64,000 bases of DNA, taken from contig JAEMBT020000006.1 in assembly GCA_018873245.2 (NCBI GenBank), positions 10,791,855 through 10,855,854 on the forward strand. The letters are read 5' to 3'. Source of the stretch: Archegozetes longisetosus. Its lineage: Eukaryota > Arthropoda > Arachnida > Sarcoptiformes > Trhypochthoniidae. The position numbers and the translations under genes were made by a program. This document shows positions 32,421 to 45,789 of this stretch, piece by piece. The notes below the pieces were generated by a model, which worked only from the letters and a program-made list of their open reading frames with translations, did not search any database and was not told the DNA's origin. Positions within the stretch are counted from its first letter, which is position 1; every line of letters begins with the position of its first letter.

Positions 32421-34414
32421 TTAACATACAATCTTGGACGGAGAAACCCATCCGCCAAATGCTTTTTCGATTTCATTGGCAACAGCTATAGTGATGTGAT
32501 CGTTGAAAGGTGCTGAAACGATTTGAACTCCAATGGGCAATCCATCTCTATTAAGGCCTAATGGGCATTGAGTTACTGGCACTCCAAGTGTATTGAATAT
32601 TGCGGTGTAAGAAATGTTACTCAACTTCAAAATCGTGCTAAAATGCTTTACAGCTGGTTCAGGATGAGTAGGAAATATGAATATCCCATCAGAGCCTAAT
32701 CAATCAAAATGGATCAATAGTTCAAATTTTAATTTATTATTATAAGATTTAACTGAACGTTTTTTACCTAATAGTTGCTTGAATTCTTGTTTCAATTCTC
32801 TGCCGAGACGCACATACTTTTGCCCAAACTCAGTGTTAACACCTGGAGTAATTTTTTCGATTGCAGTAAAAATTATCAAGTGCAATGTGTACTTTGAAAT
32901 GTTTAAGAAATATTTGATCATTTCAGAGAACACATTGATATAACTTCTTCCAAGAGTTAGTTCATACTCCAACGAGGGGACTTTTGCTTGCTTCAATGAA
33001 TACAACCAAATGAGCCAACTGTGAGCAAACTTATCAAACTGTACTTTTCGCGAATAGCTTCCGTATTTCTGTGTCATATGAGTAACAATTCTATTGATCG
33101 AATGCTTAATGTCTATGTCCACCCTAGTATTGAAAGGATTACCATCTTCTTCCATAAAATAAATCTTAATTTTAGAGAGATCGACCTCTTCGTCGAGTTT
33201 CAATTTGTTAAGATTAGGCGCTGCCATCACTTTAAACATCGGAAGAATATCAGACGCATATCTAGTGAGTGGCCCGATACACAAAAAAGGACTCTTTTCT
33301 GATGTCATTACTGGAAACTGTCCTTCGGTTGGAACTATGCCGGGAGTTGGTTTATGTCCAAAGACACCGCAACAAAAGGCAGGTATTCTGATTGAACCTC
33401 CGATATCAGAACCGACTCCTATTAAGGATCCTGCAGAAGCAATGAGTGCCCCCTCGCCACCTGAAGATCCACCCGGAATGCGGGACAGGTCATATGGGTT
33501 GTTGGTTCTTCCATAAATTTTGTTGTAAGAGTCCCACCACATAATTATTTCTGGTATATTTGTCAGAACAATAGGAATGGCTCCTGACTCACGAAGCAAT
33601 GTAATCGTAGGAGCGTCTTCTTTCGCTTTGGCTCCTTTTTTCTCTTCAAGTCCTCCATCTAAAGCAAGTCCCTCTATGCCTATGCTGTCTTTGCAGGAAA
33701 ATGGAATTCCAAGAAGGGGCTGATTATGAATCGAGAGGCTAGCTACGGGCGGTTCATTACCATTGAGCTCATAATCAACACGTTTGTCGATTTCGATTGC
33801 TTCGAGTACTGCCTCAGCAAAGCGTTGATCTATGATTGCATTGATGTGAGGCTGAACTGTCTTTATTCTATCGATATAGGCTTTCACTAATGTTTCACTT
33901 TTCAGCTGAAGAGATGATAAAAATTGGAACAAAAATTAAAGTTTAAATCTTAAAAGAAAAACTTATATATATATAATAGGGGGATTTAGATTATATAAAA
34001 TACGAAACTTACATGATTCAAGTGTGTCTGAGACACATTTGAATCGTTTAAGTTTCTGTATTTTACATGATCTGATTTTTGAAACTTACGGACGCTTTTT
34101 ATTTCAAATAATTAATTTTGACAAACCTTTCCATTCTTGATTTGATCGACCAATTGATTTGCCGGCTGCAACAATAACCTGTCCGTAATCGCCGGAACTT
34201 TTCCTTTCTTAGACCGAGAGAAAATTTTTGCTGTTATGCATGTTGCTATGTCCAAATAAATCCTTGCTATTCTCAAAAATATTCTACTTGACAGCGAAAA
34301 ACTTTTATTCATAATCACTGAAACTAAATAATTTATTTCTGTTCTTATATAAGAGAAAATTAGGAAAATCAGGTTAAATAAAGTCCCAAAGATTTCTTTT
34401 ATTGCTGCCAACAT
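32421..34414 (-). CDS. FAAH2: FAAH2-like fatty acid amide hydrolase (amidase signature family), complete
   Basis: Three exons on the minus strand: 34414-34127, 33905-32768 and 32695-32421, GT-AG with matching phases, 566 aa (human FAAH2 is 532). A hydrophobic N-terminus (about 1-35) would anchor it to a membrane or lipid droplet. The amidase signature is intact: catalytic Lys at about 168 in GIPFSCKDSIG, cis-Ser at about 244 in RIPGGSSGGEGALIAS, and nucleophile Ser at about 267 in GSDIGGSIRIPAFCCG. The C-terminus reads GVPVTQCPLGLNRDGLPIG, then VQIVSAPFNDH, as in FAAH2. The enzyme hydrolyses fatty acid primary amides and N-acylethanolamines. Start: the ATG at 34414; an upstream TTG is in frame but not used. 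It lies 454 bp downstream of the SRPK gene on the same strand. Confidence 0.93.
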
Positions 34415-34868
34415 TTTTAGTAGAGAGGAATCCAAAAAATCTTTAGATTCACTAGAAGTTACTTTCTGATGATAACAACCACTACTGTCAACAAGTTACT
34501 CAAAGCCTGTGAAACTACTTATACAAATACAATATCTTATCAACTGCCTTGAAATATGATATTCATACATCATATACTGAACAAACTTTAGACTGTCTAG
34601 ACCCCATAGTCCCCATAGTTATGATAAAACTTTTGCCACTCATTCGTCTACAACTAAATACAATAGTTCAAGTTCTAGCTATCATCATAGTTGTATTTCA
34701 AGATAAAATCCAATTTTTAAATGAATTTCAATATTTTCAGTTTTTGTCAAATTTGCAAATGATTATTAAAATGATATGAAAATTTTTCTCAATAAGTCAA
34801 GCTTTACACAATTCTACTCTATATCTTTAATTTTCAGTAAAATTTTCGAGCGTATTCATTTAGATCAG

Positions 34869-36644
34869 TTAACTTTTAATCCATGGATGATTTAGGCATT
34901 CGGAAGCTGTCCATCTTTTTTGACAATCGAATTGCAACATCGGCAACAAGAATTGGGCAAATGATTTTGCATTTTCTAGATCCCATTTGTACTGATCAAC
35001 TAATACTTGTTCGAGACTTATTTGCTTCAATATTTTGAAATGTAAAAGTTGTCCACATTTTGTAAAATAGTTGTGATAATATCTTCCTTTCCTACAATGC
35101 TTCGGAAGAGGACCTAGTAATTGAATCATTTTTGCCAAATGATCTTCATTTCGAGAGTAGTCTTCACCTGCATGAGCATCAAATAATAGGTGACCAGTGG
35201 CCAACTCAAAGGTCATACAAGCAACTGACCAGATATCAGCGGATGTACCATAACTTGATCCAATGATTACTTCAGGCGAACGATATGGACGTGTTTGTAT
35301 TGTTGAAGTGAACTTTTGATTCTACAGACAAAACAATTTCTGAAATTAAAACCTAAACAAATAGCTAATTCATACAATGTAGCACGCATTTCCCAAGTCT
35401 GCGATTTTGATCGATAGTTCGCTCGGGGTTTCTATTCAAAAAATTCAATTTAAACAGTTATTTCCATCTGATTCAACTCAAGCAATTGCAAAGTTTCTGT
35501 CGCAATACCTGTCAATGTTTTCGATGGAATATCGTTCAACTCAATGTTGTTATTTTTATCCTTTTTTGAATTCAATTTTTGACTTTTGTTCAGTTTGTTC
35601 TTAATGTAATCATCAGATCTCTGTTGGACATCAGTCGGTGCCATCGAAACTAAACTATCTGGAAGTTGTTCTATCCCACAAACGCGCACCAATTTTTCTA
35701 CTTCTGAGTGCAATCGTTTTGCTTTATTTTTATCGGTAGTTAACAAAATATTTTCGGGTTTGATATCTGTGTGAATTATTTGGCACTTGCTATGCAAATA
35801 ATTCAACCCTTCCAAAACTTGACGAATGACTGTTTTGAGGACTTCCAAAGACATTCCGTTGTCATACGATTGAATCATAAACTTGTATAGACTATCGCCC
35901 AATATCTCGAATACCAAACAGATATCTTATGTAAAAATAGATATAAATTACTTTTGAAATATATGGCATGCGTCTAGAACTTTAACATTTTATCAATTAT
36001 TACGTTTTCCGTTAACACCTCTAAGTTTGAAGTGATTCAAGAGACTGACTATTCTTTTGTTGAACGGATGACTAGGATCAGCTTTGCTGACATTGATCAA
36101 CATTTCAATTTCCTCTTCAGCTGTCTCTCTATAGCTCTTACAGCTCTTAACTATTTTGATGGCCACGTAATTGTTTACTTTAGTGTCCAAACAGAGCCAG
36201 ACAGTTGAGAATGTTCCCCAACCCAGTTTACGAATTACTAAATACCTATTCCTATGAAGTCTGTCACCAATTTTCAAAGGGTGATAACCACCTTTGCAAT
36301 ACTCTTCAGATCTCTCTTGTTCTTCTTGTTTTTCATTTCGATGATAAGATTGTTTGTTTCTAAAATTTAGTTTTTCTTCTTTTCTATAAAAAACAATGGT
36401 TGAAAGATCAAATTTTCTATGAGTAGTTCATAATCTCTTATTGATTGTCTCAAATCTAAAGTTCAAAATGAACTGAAATGTGAGTCATTCAAGTTATGGT
36501 AAAGTCATTGAAAAGTAATCAAATTAAAATCGATAATTACTCAGAAGTAAAAGAAGACAGTAAAGAGACCATCAATGAGTCTCTGACTTCCAAATTGGAA
36601 GACACAGTTTGGTCATCACTTTCATTCGATGTCCAGCTTTGCAT
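34869..36644 (-). CDS. SRPK: SR-protein kinase (SRPK family), complete
   Basis: Five exons on the minus strand: 36644-36541, 36359-36004, 35925-35509, 35431-35376 and 35321-34869, GT-AG, phases agreeing, 461 aa. The short acidic, serine-rich N-terminus leads to YCKGGYHPLKIGDRLHRNRY, the SRPK hallmark before the kinase, then KLGWGTFSTVWLC (glycine loop), VAIKIVKS (Lys), HTDIKPENILL (catalytic loop), a spacer of about 75 residues, IKIADLGNACYI (DLG instead of DFG, normal for SRPKs), and RPYRSPEVIIGSSYGTSADI. SRPKs phosphorylate RS-domain splicing factors. The spacer is far shorter than in vertebrate SRPKs (about 250 aa). The first coding exon is inferred only from phase and composition; the rest is firm. 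Confidence 0.9.
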
Positions 36645-37892
36645 TTCTAAACTTAATCATAAAATGACTACTAAATTCTTAATTATTAAGATTAGGTCTA
36701 GTTTTAAATTTCAAACCTTAACTAAACATATGATAAATTTGAATGAGTCGATCAGAGAAGTCCTTTAAATAGTAAACAATGACTCTATTGGTTGGACGCG
36801 CATTAATCAATGCAAACATGAATTGTTTAAATTATTTGAAAGCTAATTACTTGTAAGATAACAGTTTTATCAGCTCATGAATGTTTGTCTAGAGCCGTAA
36901 CTAGCTGTCGAGCTAAAAGGTTGTGGCCTGACTAGAAATTTTTAGATTATCGAATCAATTTAAGATATGTCAGATCTTTTTCCTACGATTTACCTGATTT
37001 TAATAAAATTGATTTTCAGCTCAACTTCAACCCTATTTCAATCGGCTTACAGAATTTAATCTAATCTAACCCATCAAACTTTAATTCTGGTTACGGCACC
37101 GGGTTTGTCATGCACGTGACTTTTAAACAATGGTTTCTGTATTAATCGAAATTGTGTTGACTATTAAGCAGAACAACAGTTAAGATTTGAATCCTTTCCT
37201 CTATCTCCACATTTCGCCAACACATTGATCCGTATCGTTGTTGAGCCCTCTCTTTCCGACATTTTTTTCAAGATTTTCCAGAAAGAAATTCCATAGAAAA
37301 AGAGCGATCACTAACGGTATGAATGAATGTACTGCAGAACTATCGTTAAGAAATGTTAAATATTACTTACTATTATAAAGGAGTTTGCAATGGACGCATG
37401 AAGCCTTTGTTGTAATTACAAATAGGAGTGAAAGTAGACCTACAGTAAAATATGTAACAATATGTAAACCTATCATTATGTCCATTATGTATGACTAACA
37501 TTTAACGAGAAAAGCATTGACCATTTCAGAACTTAATAGTTCGGATTATCACTAGTTAATTAAATTTCAACTCTATCTACACCTTAAATACATATACTCT
37601 GTGAGTCACTGATTCATGTTTAATTCAATTGTATTGCTAACTGAGACATCAGTTTATTTATAATTATTTGAAATTTCATACCCCATTACAAGTTTGAGTT
37701 GAATAAAGTTCAGACTTTACTTCTATTTGATTGAATGCTAAGAAAGGCTTTAAGTACTTTAGATTGATTTAAGTTTGTTTAAATTAATTGTAGTTTATAC
37801 AATTAATTTAGTATACGCAGAAATAGTTTAAAACAGACCAAAGCAATGGCTGGCAGATACTAAGTTGGTGCAGCTATCGAAAAAACAACTAT

Positions 37893-38162
37893 TAAAATGG
37901 GCTATAGTTGAGTTTAAGGTATAAATGAGCGATGTGTTACTCAAACAATGTTCTCACATACCTAACGAGCTACACATGCCGTTCCCCTTACCTAACTTAG
38001 CTAAACTTAACCTAAATTAGTGGTATTGGCATTATATTTAGTTTAACTATGTTAGGTAAGGAGGATAGCGCTCTAGTTGTGTTAATCATAGTTCTTGTAA
38101 CGTATCATTGACTTATACCCAATCCCCTACACGATTCTTAACGAGCTATAGCCAAAAATGAT
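37893..38162. mobile_element. Foldback MITE-like palindrome
   Basis: Outer ends GGCTATAGTTGAG and CGAGCTATAGCC are inverse-related. The pairing continues with gaps to an inner, near-perfect stem: CCCCTTACCTAACTTAGCTA (37982-38001) against TAACTATGTTAGGTAAGGAG (38043-38062). No target duplication established. Confidence 0.55.
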
Positions 38163-39879
38163 CAGAAAAGAATTCTTTCATCGTAAAAACTTGTGAGTTT
38201 TCTTTAAAAACATTTACTTAATTTTCTTTCTTAGGTAAACATAATTTCAGTATATTTTCATCACAGCCGTAGTCAGCGGGGAGCTAGGGAGTTATAGCCT
38301 CCCTAAGGAATCTTCAAAACTAAAGTGTAGGTCTGTATTGAGAAAACTTCTTACAAAAGGTTTGAAACTGTATTTAAAAATTAAGAGTTTACGAATAAAT
38401 TAGAGCAGCGATACTGTAAAATTATTTAAAAACTTTCATAAACCAAAATACATTTGAATGATGCAAATCATTAAAATTGTACACTTTCAATATAAAATAA
38501 TTTCGTATAATACAATATCAAAACACGCAATAAAAAAGCTTTATAATGTCTTGAAACTTGTTTTAAGTAATGATTTATTTTTAATGTGAATGTTTAATTC
38601 GAATTAATTAGTAATTCATTTTTAAAATGGTTAATACCTAGTGACATTAAATGATTATTGACAAAAGTGTTTAATTAAGTTCAGACGTCATTTCGATCAT
38701 TTCTTTATCACACCTATTGTTTTGGAATACATCACTTTCATTAATATACTATTTGATTTAGTCTATTGTGGTTTACTTCAGGTATGACTCAACCAGGTTG
38801 ACTACCTCGGTTCAGGCCATTTGAGTGAGATTTTGATACAAAGGGCAAATTTTTCAATGAAATTTCAGAGATCAATTCTACACTTGACTTAAATAAAAAC
38901 TTTTACTGCTTAGAATTACATAAATAATTAGCGAATAATTAACTGTGTTTAAAAGTTTATTTTTTTAATTAGATCTTGAAGATTTTAATATCGCCTCATT
39001 CTTTGAAACGTAATCAGCAAACTCAATGAGCAACATTTGAGGGTTAGGCTTTATACAGATTTCTGTTCTGACCAAATCAATACTCATTTGACTCCTCTCA
39101 TCATTCCATAATTTCTTCATTTAAACACAATTCATACAGAGCTGGGGTAACACATTTTAAACTCTTAAATGGCTTGTGATTAGTTTTGTTTGAATTTGTC
39201 TTTTCCTTATTTGAGATATTTTGCTTGTAATTACAACTTTATATATATTAAACTTTTACGCATACATTTTGAAGGAAAACTTCAGATCCACTTACTTTTG
39301 ACAGCTTTAAAAATTACATAAATATATTTTGCTTTACAGTTTATCGTTTAGTATTTTAAATATTTTCATTCGATGATATAAATCGAAATTATTCGTTTGG
39401 AAATTGGTTTCTAATATATATTTTAAAATTTCAATAAATCTTCTAAATGCGTGAGACTCTTGCCTCACGTAAGTAATCGATGCGGGAGACGTGAGTCAGA
39501 CCCCCCGATGCGTGAGAAGAGATCGGCCTGCTCATAATATTTTTTAAATTTAAGTTTTACGTTTTGGGGAGTAGAAATAATTTCATTTAATTTGAATTCA
39601 ATATTCAACTGCTTCAACTTCAAATTTAGATAATTTTATTATTGAATTTGCTAAAAGTCATTGTAATAGAAAAATTGTATCGGATTTTGGTCTTAATAAA
39701 ATGTTATCTAGACAGGAGCATTTCGGGATTTTTAGCCACCCATATATTAAAAACGCTGGCTAAGGCAGTCCAGTGTAGTAAAATTATTAATTACAACTAT
39801 GGTTCGGCTAATTAAAATATTACGAAAATATGGAAATATATTTATCAAGAACAAAAAAGTCCTATTCAGACTTTCGTTC

Positions 39880-40390
39880 ACATCACCTTTCGTTCTTCAA
39901 GATTTTCATTTTTTGGCTATTAATTTTTATGTGTTACTCAATTTTTCTGAATGTTGAAGTTCGTAGTCTTCGTTTCGTGGAATCCAGTACTAAATATAGA
40001 GGAGATTAAAGATTTCTACGAATTAAAATTCATGGTTTTCCGTCTTTACTGAACAAGTAGTTAGTAATTATGAAAAATACGCATTGACTGCGTAAACGTT
40101 TTTCAATTGTATTTTCAATTTCATACAAAACCAAACCAAGAAATTTAAAGATTAAAATAGATTTAGATTAATACGAGCTTAGTTTTACAAGGTAAAAACA
40201 AGTAAATACGTTTTGACCTCGGTTGACTTGTTAATTGAATGTAAAAAATTACAATAATTTTAACTACACTTCAGATTTATAGATATTTCAAACTCCTTTG
40301 CGTCACATTTTTATTTCTATAAAACTTTGTTCATATCTTGAAATAGATCCTAAGATTGTATTCGTGGCAATTAAAATTGCATATATATTG
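39880..40390 (+). repeat. Dispersed repeat, copy 1 (partner at 48644-49362)
   Basis: Two modules. 39880-40034 matches 48644-48820 in inverted orientation; 40060-40390 matches 49030-49362 in direct orientation. The last ~115 bp of the direct module (from TTTCAAACTCC to GCATATAT) are almost identical between copies, while the earlier part is clearly diverged. Confidence 0.85.
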
Positions 40391-40859
40391 TGTTTATATT
40401 AAGTATTATATAATATTGTATCCTTTAAATGCTAAAGAGATATTATTTACAGTACTTTAATACTCCTATCATTACAACTATTGTTATATATAAAGAATTT
40501 AGTTGGGAAGTACTTCTAGAGTTTAGAACAACAGTATTTGTCGTTTAAAACCAAATTTATGATAGTTTAAAAGATGTTTGCTTATAATGAATTTAAAGCT
40601 AAAAATTTCTCCAGGAGGAAAACTCCTCTAATAATAATACAAAGCAATTGTTCAGAGAAGTTCTTACCTTTAATGTAACATTAAGATTGAAAGATATTTA
40701 GCACGTTGTTTTTCCTCTTTTAGAGTTTATATAAATGAGTATTTCGACTAAAATTATGTAGACTAAGCAACTATAAAAACTTGGCGCTTCTTAACTTAAT
40801 GCTCATTTGATTTTATTAGTTTTTTAATAGAAGTATATTGAAATTGTATTTTGATTAAA

Positions 40860-41834
40860 ATGAGTAGAATACAATCTATGAGTGATGGCTTGTCGTTTTC
40901 GGTAATTAAGTACTATTTACACCAGTTTTGGATCGAAGAATGTGATCCAAGAACCAAACATTACTTTATAGTCAGTGAGGGACCAGTAAAGTTGTCCCTA
41001 GTTATGGGTCTTTGGTTATTGTTTGTTACAAAAATTGGTCCAAATTTGATGAAGAATCGGAGACCATTCGAGTTGAGAAAAGTAATGTTGGTCTACAATA
41101 TATTTATGGTCATATCAAACGCTTATTTCCTTGTGCTATCCATTCGATGGCTTAATTATGGCAAACGATTATTTGAGTTTGAGTTTCCGTCACGTGAAGA
41201 CACTTCAAAAGAGACTCTACTAGTCATCGATCAGACTGTGGTCTATGCCTACACAAAGTTTATCGATTTATTGGACACTGTATTTTATGTATTACGTAAA
41301 AAAGACTCTCAAATAACTTTTCTGCACCTGTACCACCATTTCATAGTTCCGGTTCTCGGTTAGATGTTCTCTTATTTTTTCATAAGAATTGATTTAAATT
41401 TTTGATGTTCAGTAAAATAGTATATTTTGTCGATATAGGGTGGGTTGTATTGAAGATCGCTCCCACTATAACCCCCATTTCCGTATTCGCAATCTTGAAT
41501 ACTTTCGTTCATGTAATCATGTACTCTTATTACGCTTTGGCTGCTTTTGGTCCAAGAATTCAGAAGTATTTGTGGTGGAAAAAATATATTACAATTATTC
41601 AATTGATACAATTCGGTCTTTTCATAACTTATGGTTTATTTAGCGTTTTCTTGAGTTCTGGTTATCCTCCAGTACTTTATTGGATAGGTTTTATTAAAAT
41701 TCCAAACATTATTCACAAAACTTTAATCTCTTTATTTCTACTTATTTTCAGGTTTCGCTCAACCCATAATCTTTTGGTGTCTATTCTATCAATTTTATAA
41801 AAAATCTTATGACTCAAGTCAGAATAAAAAATAA
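40860..41834 (+). CDS. ELOVL: Very-long-chain fatty acid elongase (ELOVL family), complete
   Basis: Three exons: 40860-41358, 41439-41687 and 41752-41834, GT-AG, matching phases, 276 aa, the usual family length. The start is the ATG giving MSRIQSMSDG; an upstream TTG is in frame. The catalytic histidine box HLYHH is at 156-160, preceded by KFIDLLDTVFYVLRKK; then NTFVHVIMYSYY and TIIQLIQFGLF, both ELOVL signatures. The C-terminus is lysine-rich (YKKSYDSSQNKK), suggesting ER retention. It is a multi-pass ER membrane enzyme that condenses acyl-CoA with malonyl-CoA. AATAAA-type polyadenylation words overlap and follow the stop codon (41823-41840). Substrate class cannot be told from sequence. Confidence 0.95.
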
Positions 41835-43029
41835 ATAAAATCATTTCATAGTATTTCTTTGTATTTCATCTATTTAAACAGAATTTTAATAAATTAAGCT
41901 TGAAAACTCAAATAATCATTACTTAAATTCAAATCAATGTCAGTTACAATAAAATTAAAGGAAGAAATAAATTCAGGTAGATTGCGATCAAGTTTTATAT
42001 TTAGTAATCAACTAGTACAAAAATGAAAAATTATTAGAACAGACACATAATCGGGTCAGTTCCATAAGTGTTGTCTGTAATACAATTTCAATTAGAGATA
42101 GCGCTTTATAGCACTCACCTGACCACATGAAGTAATTTCTTTTGAAAAAATAAAAATAAAATTAAGCATTTATTCATTTAAGGTTACTTAATGAATTATG
42201 CAATTAAGTGATCGAGTTTCTTCAAAGAAATTTCATGAATAGTAGGAATTAATCATAAGGTCGAAATAGCTGTGAAGAGATTAATTGAGTTTGTTAATGA
42301 TATCGTCGACCCAAATACATAAATAATATATTCAATTCCGACTAAACAGGATTTGAAGGTAGTCTCTCTTGGAATCGGAATTAAATATCGAATTTCGACT
42401 TTATTTTCAAACATATTTTTAAGAAACAAGCCGTACTCATGATATTACTCTTTAATTTATAAGTCTGGAGAAATAATACTTTAGTCATCTAAGCAATATA
42501 TTGCAATGCGCTGTGAGCTAGTAAAGTTAGACTCAAAATTCAGGCACAACTTCTTCATTTGAAAGTCAAAATAATATTGATACTTTCGAATATAAAGTAC
42601 AGTATATGTAGGTCTACAGAGGTATGATCTACACTTTCTACAATAATATACCTCGTCTTCTATTTGAAAGTATCACCACATGAATGCACTAAAATATAAA
42701 ATTAAATATATTGAGTTTCTAAGATGTTTCTTGGCGAAGAACTGAAAAAATTGTTGAAGCGACAGGAAAAATAAAATACAATTTTTAACAATTAGCTCTC
42801 ATAATAATTCATATTTTTCATCAGACTATCAATAAATGGAACTGGAGTATTCTAAAATTCTTTTAATTATAAGAATATAGATAGTGAAAAAGAAAATGAA
42901 CCAAAGTTTTGTTGAATTGTTAATTTGAATAGTTGCAATTTGGATTCGGTAGAAGGAAATTATTTCACACTTAAACTAATCCAAAGGCTAGAGAACAGCG
43001 GATATGATAATGAATTTGAAAGAATACCC

Positions 43030-44045
43030 AAACCATAGGGATTATGGCCCCTTTGCGCCACTGCGCCACTGCGCCACCTATACCATTTGATAGATCTCAT
43101 TGAATACTAAAAGTATATATAGAATTTGATCCTAGTTTCTACATCCTTTTAACCACTAGATGGCAAAACATTAAAATGTAAAATGTATATTTTTTATGGT
43201 AATTAGTACAAAAACAAATACGAAAGATACTGGATGCAAAATAAATAGCTTAATATATTTGATAGAACAATAGAAAAGAAAATGAAAAAGTAAAATAACC
43301 GATTTAAATTATTAAAATTCCAGAGGACATTTATCCAGAGTTCACAGAATGACTAGGCCTTTCGGCGAATAGCCACCCAGCCTTGCCCCAGAAGATAGAC
43401 TTGACCCTCTTGGGAACGGGACCTCGGCACTGGGGCATCCAAGCCAGGTGGTGCCACTCCCCTACTAGGTAGGGTAGTGGCAGCTATACCCTCTTATGAG
43501 GGTATGACCCACCTGGCTGGGTAGACCCGGTCCGGGTTACAGGACCAACACCCATAGAGGGGTGTTGGTCCTGCTCCTTCTCCCTATTTGCAATTTAAAT
43601 ATGAATAAATGAATGTATAAGTATTTTAGTCTTTTATAAAAAGTATTAAAACTCCTTTATCTAAGCACTCTTTCAAAATATTGAAATTAAACCTTAATAT
43701 ATCGGCTAAGAGTGAGTAATTTAATATGAATTGACCTCCATACCTCAGATATCTGTTAAAGTATCAGCTATAGGCTTTGCCCTCTATCGTCCAAGCGATA
43801 CGTTTTAGCAAGTTGAGGCCAAGATATATTTATTCTATCCATTGTGAGCTTACAAATGATCCGTTATATCAGTTTGAAGGTACGAAAAATAGTCTGGTTT
43901 TTGGGAATCTCGTTGAACTTTCAATAGTCTCTATCTTCTAAGGGGACGTACAAACTGAGGTCAAGTGTTATATATTCTTTTAGTACTCGATGAGATCTAT
44001 CGAATGATATAGGGGGCGCAATGCAGCAAAGGGGGCCAAAATGAG
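43030..44045. mobile_element. Long-TIR MITE, about 1 kb, carrying a nested insert
   Basis: About 120 bp at the left (TTATGGCCCCTTTGCGCCAC, then TTTGATAGATCTCATTGAAT) are inversely repeated at the right (43920-44045). The left end has an expansion of the 8-bp word GCGCCACT (43058-43078). Target duplication not resolved. Confidence 0.7.
43321..43590. mobile_element. GC-rich insert, retroelement-like
   Basis: About 270 bp of GC-rich sequence in an AT-rich setting, starting near CCAGAGGACATTTATCC. It includes GGCACTGGGGCATCC and a strong hairpin, GGACCAACACCC...GGGTGTTGGTCC (43541-43571). It is followed by AT-rich sequence with ATAAATGAATG words. The composition suggests a LINE end or SINE but no coding part is present; family uncertain. 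Confidence 0.4.
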
Positions 44046-44284
44046 CATTCTTCTTTCATCGCAAGCGGAAAATTTAGAAGTGTTTAAAGCCAGGAATAAG
44101 CACGAACTGCATGAATACGCTATTCAAAGAGTTAAATATACAGGTATTTGAGCTTAATATTAACTGAAACATTATATTCAGAAAAAGAGATAAGAGATTA
44201 ATAAGAGAGACATCATGCTCTGAGCAGTATTTATGTCTATTAGATTAATATACATGTTTTACAAATATTGCCTAAGCAAAATAT

Positions 44285-44395
44285 CATTTATTTGATGACT
44301 AATTGAACACTTACGCTTAAACAAAAAATGAATCCATTTTATTGTTGCAATAATGACTATATGAATATCGAAAGTATTTTTCTAGTTTGTAATTA
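44285..44395 (+). repeat. Segment shared with the vanin-like gene 3-prime flank
   Basis: Aligns with 58682-58790 in direct orientation (ATTTATTTGATGACTAATTG, TGTTGCAATAATGA, ATATCGAAAGTATTT), roughly four bases in five alike by eye. Confidence 0.7.
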
Positions 44396-45789
44396 ATAAT
44401 CTTCTTATGATAAATTATACCATAAGCTCGTCAATAGATAAATCGAATTACAATATTTTAATCGCATCAATGCTATAGTTATCCATTTTTTAGAGAAATA
44501 TAATTTCTTTTTAAGATTAGATATATATTAGTTTTCGGTCAAATATAACTTTTTGAGTTACCAAAGTGATTGTAGCTGTTTCGGTAACTAAAACCAATAT
44601 CTCGAGTCCACAAATCGTACTTACTATAACGATAGAATTATCTCATTCCTGCGATAAGCGCGGGCCGAGCTTTCGGTGATGTTAGATACATAGGCACATA
44701 CGTACATTATTGTAATTTGGATTTAAATTTATATTGGTTTAAAAATATAAGTTAGCCTTTTTAGAAAAAGGTTCAATTTATCTAAAAGTTATGCATAAAT
44801 AATTTCAATTCGTTCTAGAGGTTACTATCGATTCAACACTAAGCAGCAAATATCAGGTTTGGTAGTGTATCGTCTTTATTGGAAACTTCCCAAGGTTCGA
44901 GATTTGGTTTCATTCAGAATGTGAGCAATAACTAAACTTAATAGCTTCGAATCCAACACACGTAATAGTTTTCGTGAAAGAACTATTGACTAATAAGAGT
45001 TATTAAATATCATAATTTGAGGCATTTTTTCTTTAAAGATTTTACTTATTTTAAAAATAAAATTATTTTTATTATCAATTTTGTGAAATTTAAAATTTTT
45101 TACTAAACTATCAAGGCGTTCGGCGTACAGTCCATTCACGTACAGCCAGAATTAGCTATTAGGAACTGATATCAGTGGATGATTTTCATTAGAAAATTAT
45201 ACGAAATTGTTGCGAAAGAAAGCCTTATGGATAGAGCAAATATGGAACCACTTTCTGATTATACTGTTACTGTAAAACTGAAAAGATTTATAGAAAGTAA
45301 TTTCACAAAATGTTTGGGTTCAAAATGACGAACAAAAAATGAGAATTTCAGTTGAAATGTGCAAAAAATGTTTATAGAATTAACTTGGGCTCATTTTTGA
45401 ATTTATCATATCTAGAATTTGAAGCCAAAAATATCTAGAATTTGATCAAATAATTGCATGTTGTTTATTATTGGCCGAAAACTTGCAAGATTTGTTTATC
45501 GTCACCTATGACTTTCGTGAGGTTCCAATCGTTCATTCGCAATCAATTGAAGTCATTTTATAAGTCTTTAGAATAAGGTGCTCGGAGAAAAATCCGTACA
45601 AATTCAGTCTACATGCAATACATATAAAGATTCTTTTCCAAAAGTTCTGGGTACTTAAATTAATTGCTTAGATATTGTAGTTTTTAAAATCGATATCATT
45701 TGCATAAATGAATATATTCAGTAAATATGCACACACTAAATGAAAATAGCAGAAGAATATTCATTGGAAATTTCTATGAATAAAATATA

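Larger units (their letters stand above)
36645..40859. other. Intergenic region between SRPK and ELOVL
   Basis: 4.2 kb, AT-rich, no gene seen. It contains a short element-like stretch (36893-37105) with ends GCCGTAACTAG / CTGGTTACGGC, a foldback (37893-38162), a related repeat end near 38267, a short hairpin-rich GC patch (39447-39530, CGTGAGACTCTTGCCTCACG) and a dispersed repeat (39880-40390). Confidence 0.55.
41835..45573. other. Transposon-rich intergenic region
   Basis: No host gene seen. It contains a long-TIR element (43030-44045) with a GC-rich insert, and a segment (44285-44395) shared with the 3-prime flank of the vanin-like gene. The rest is AT-rich and featureless to me. Confidence 0.5.

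Noticed and set aside
33021-33516. Two plus-strand frames of about 100 codons
   Set aside because: Complement of the FAAH2-like coding exon.
36496-36768. 90-codon plus-strand frame
   Set aside because: It lies antisense to the inferred first coding exon of SRPK; no domain, and the minus-strand reading fits splice phase and family.
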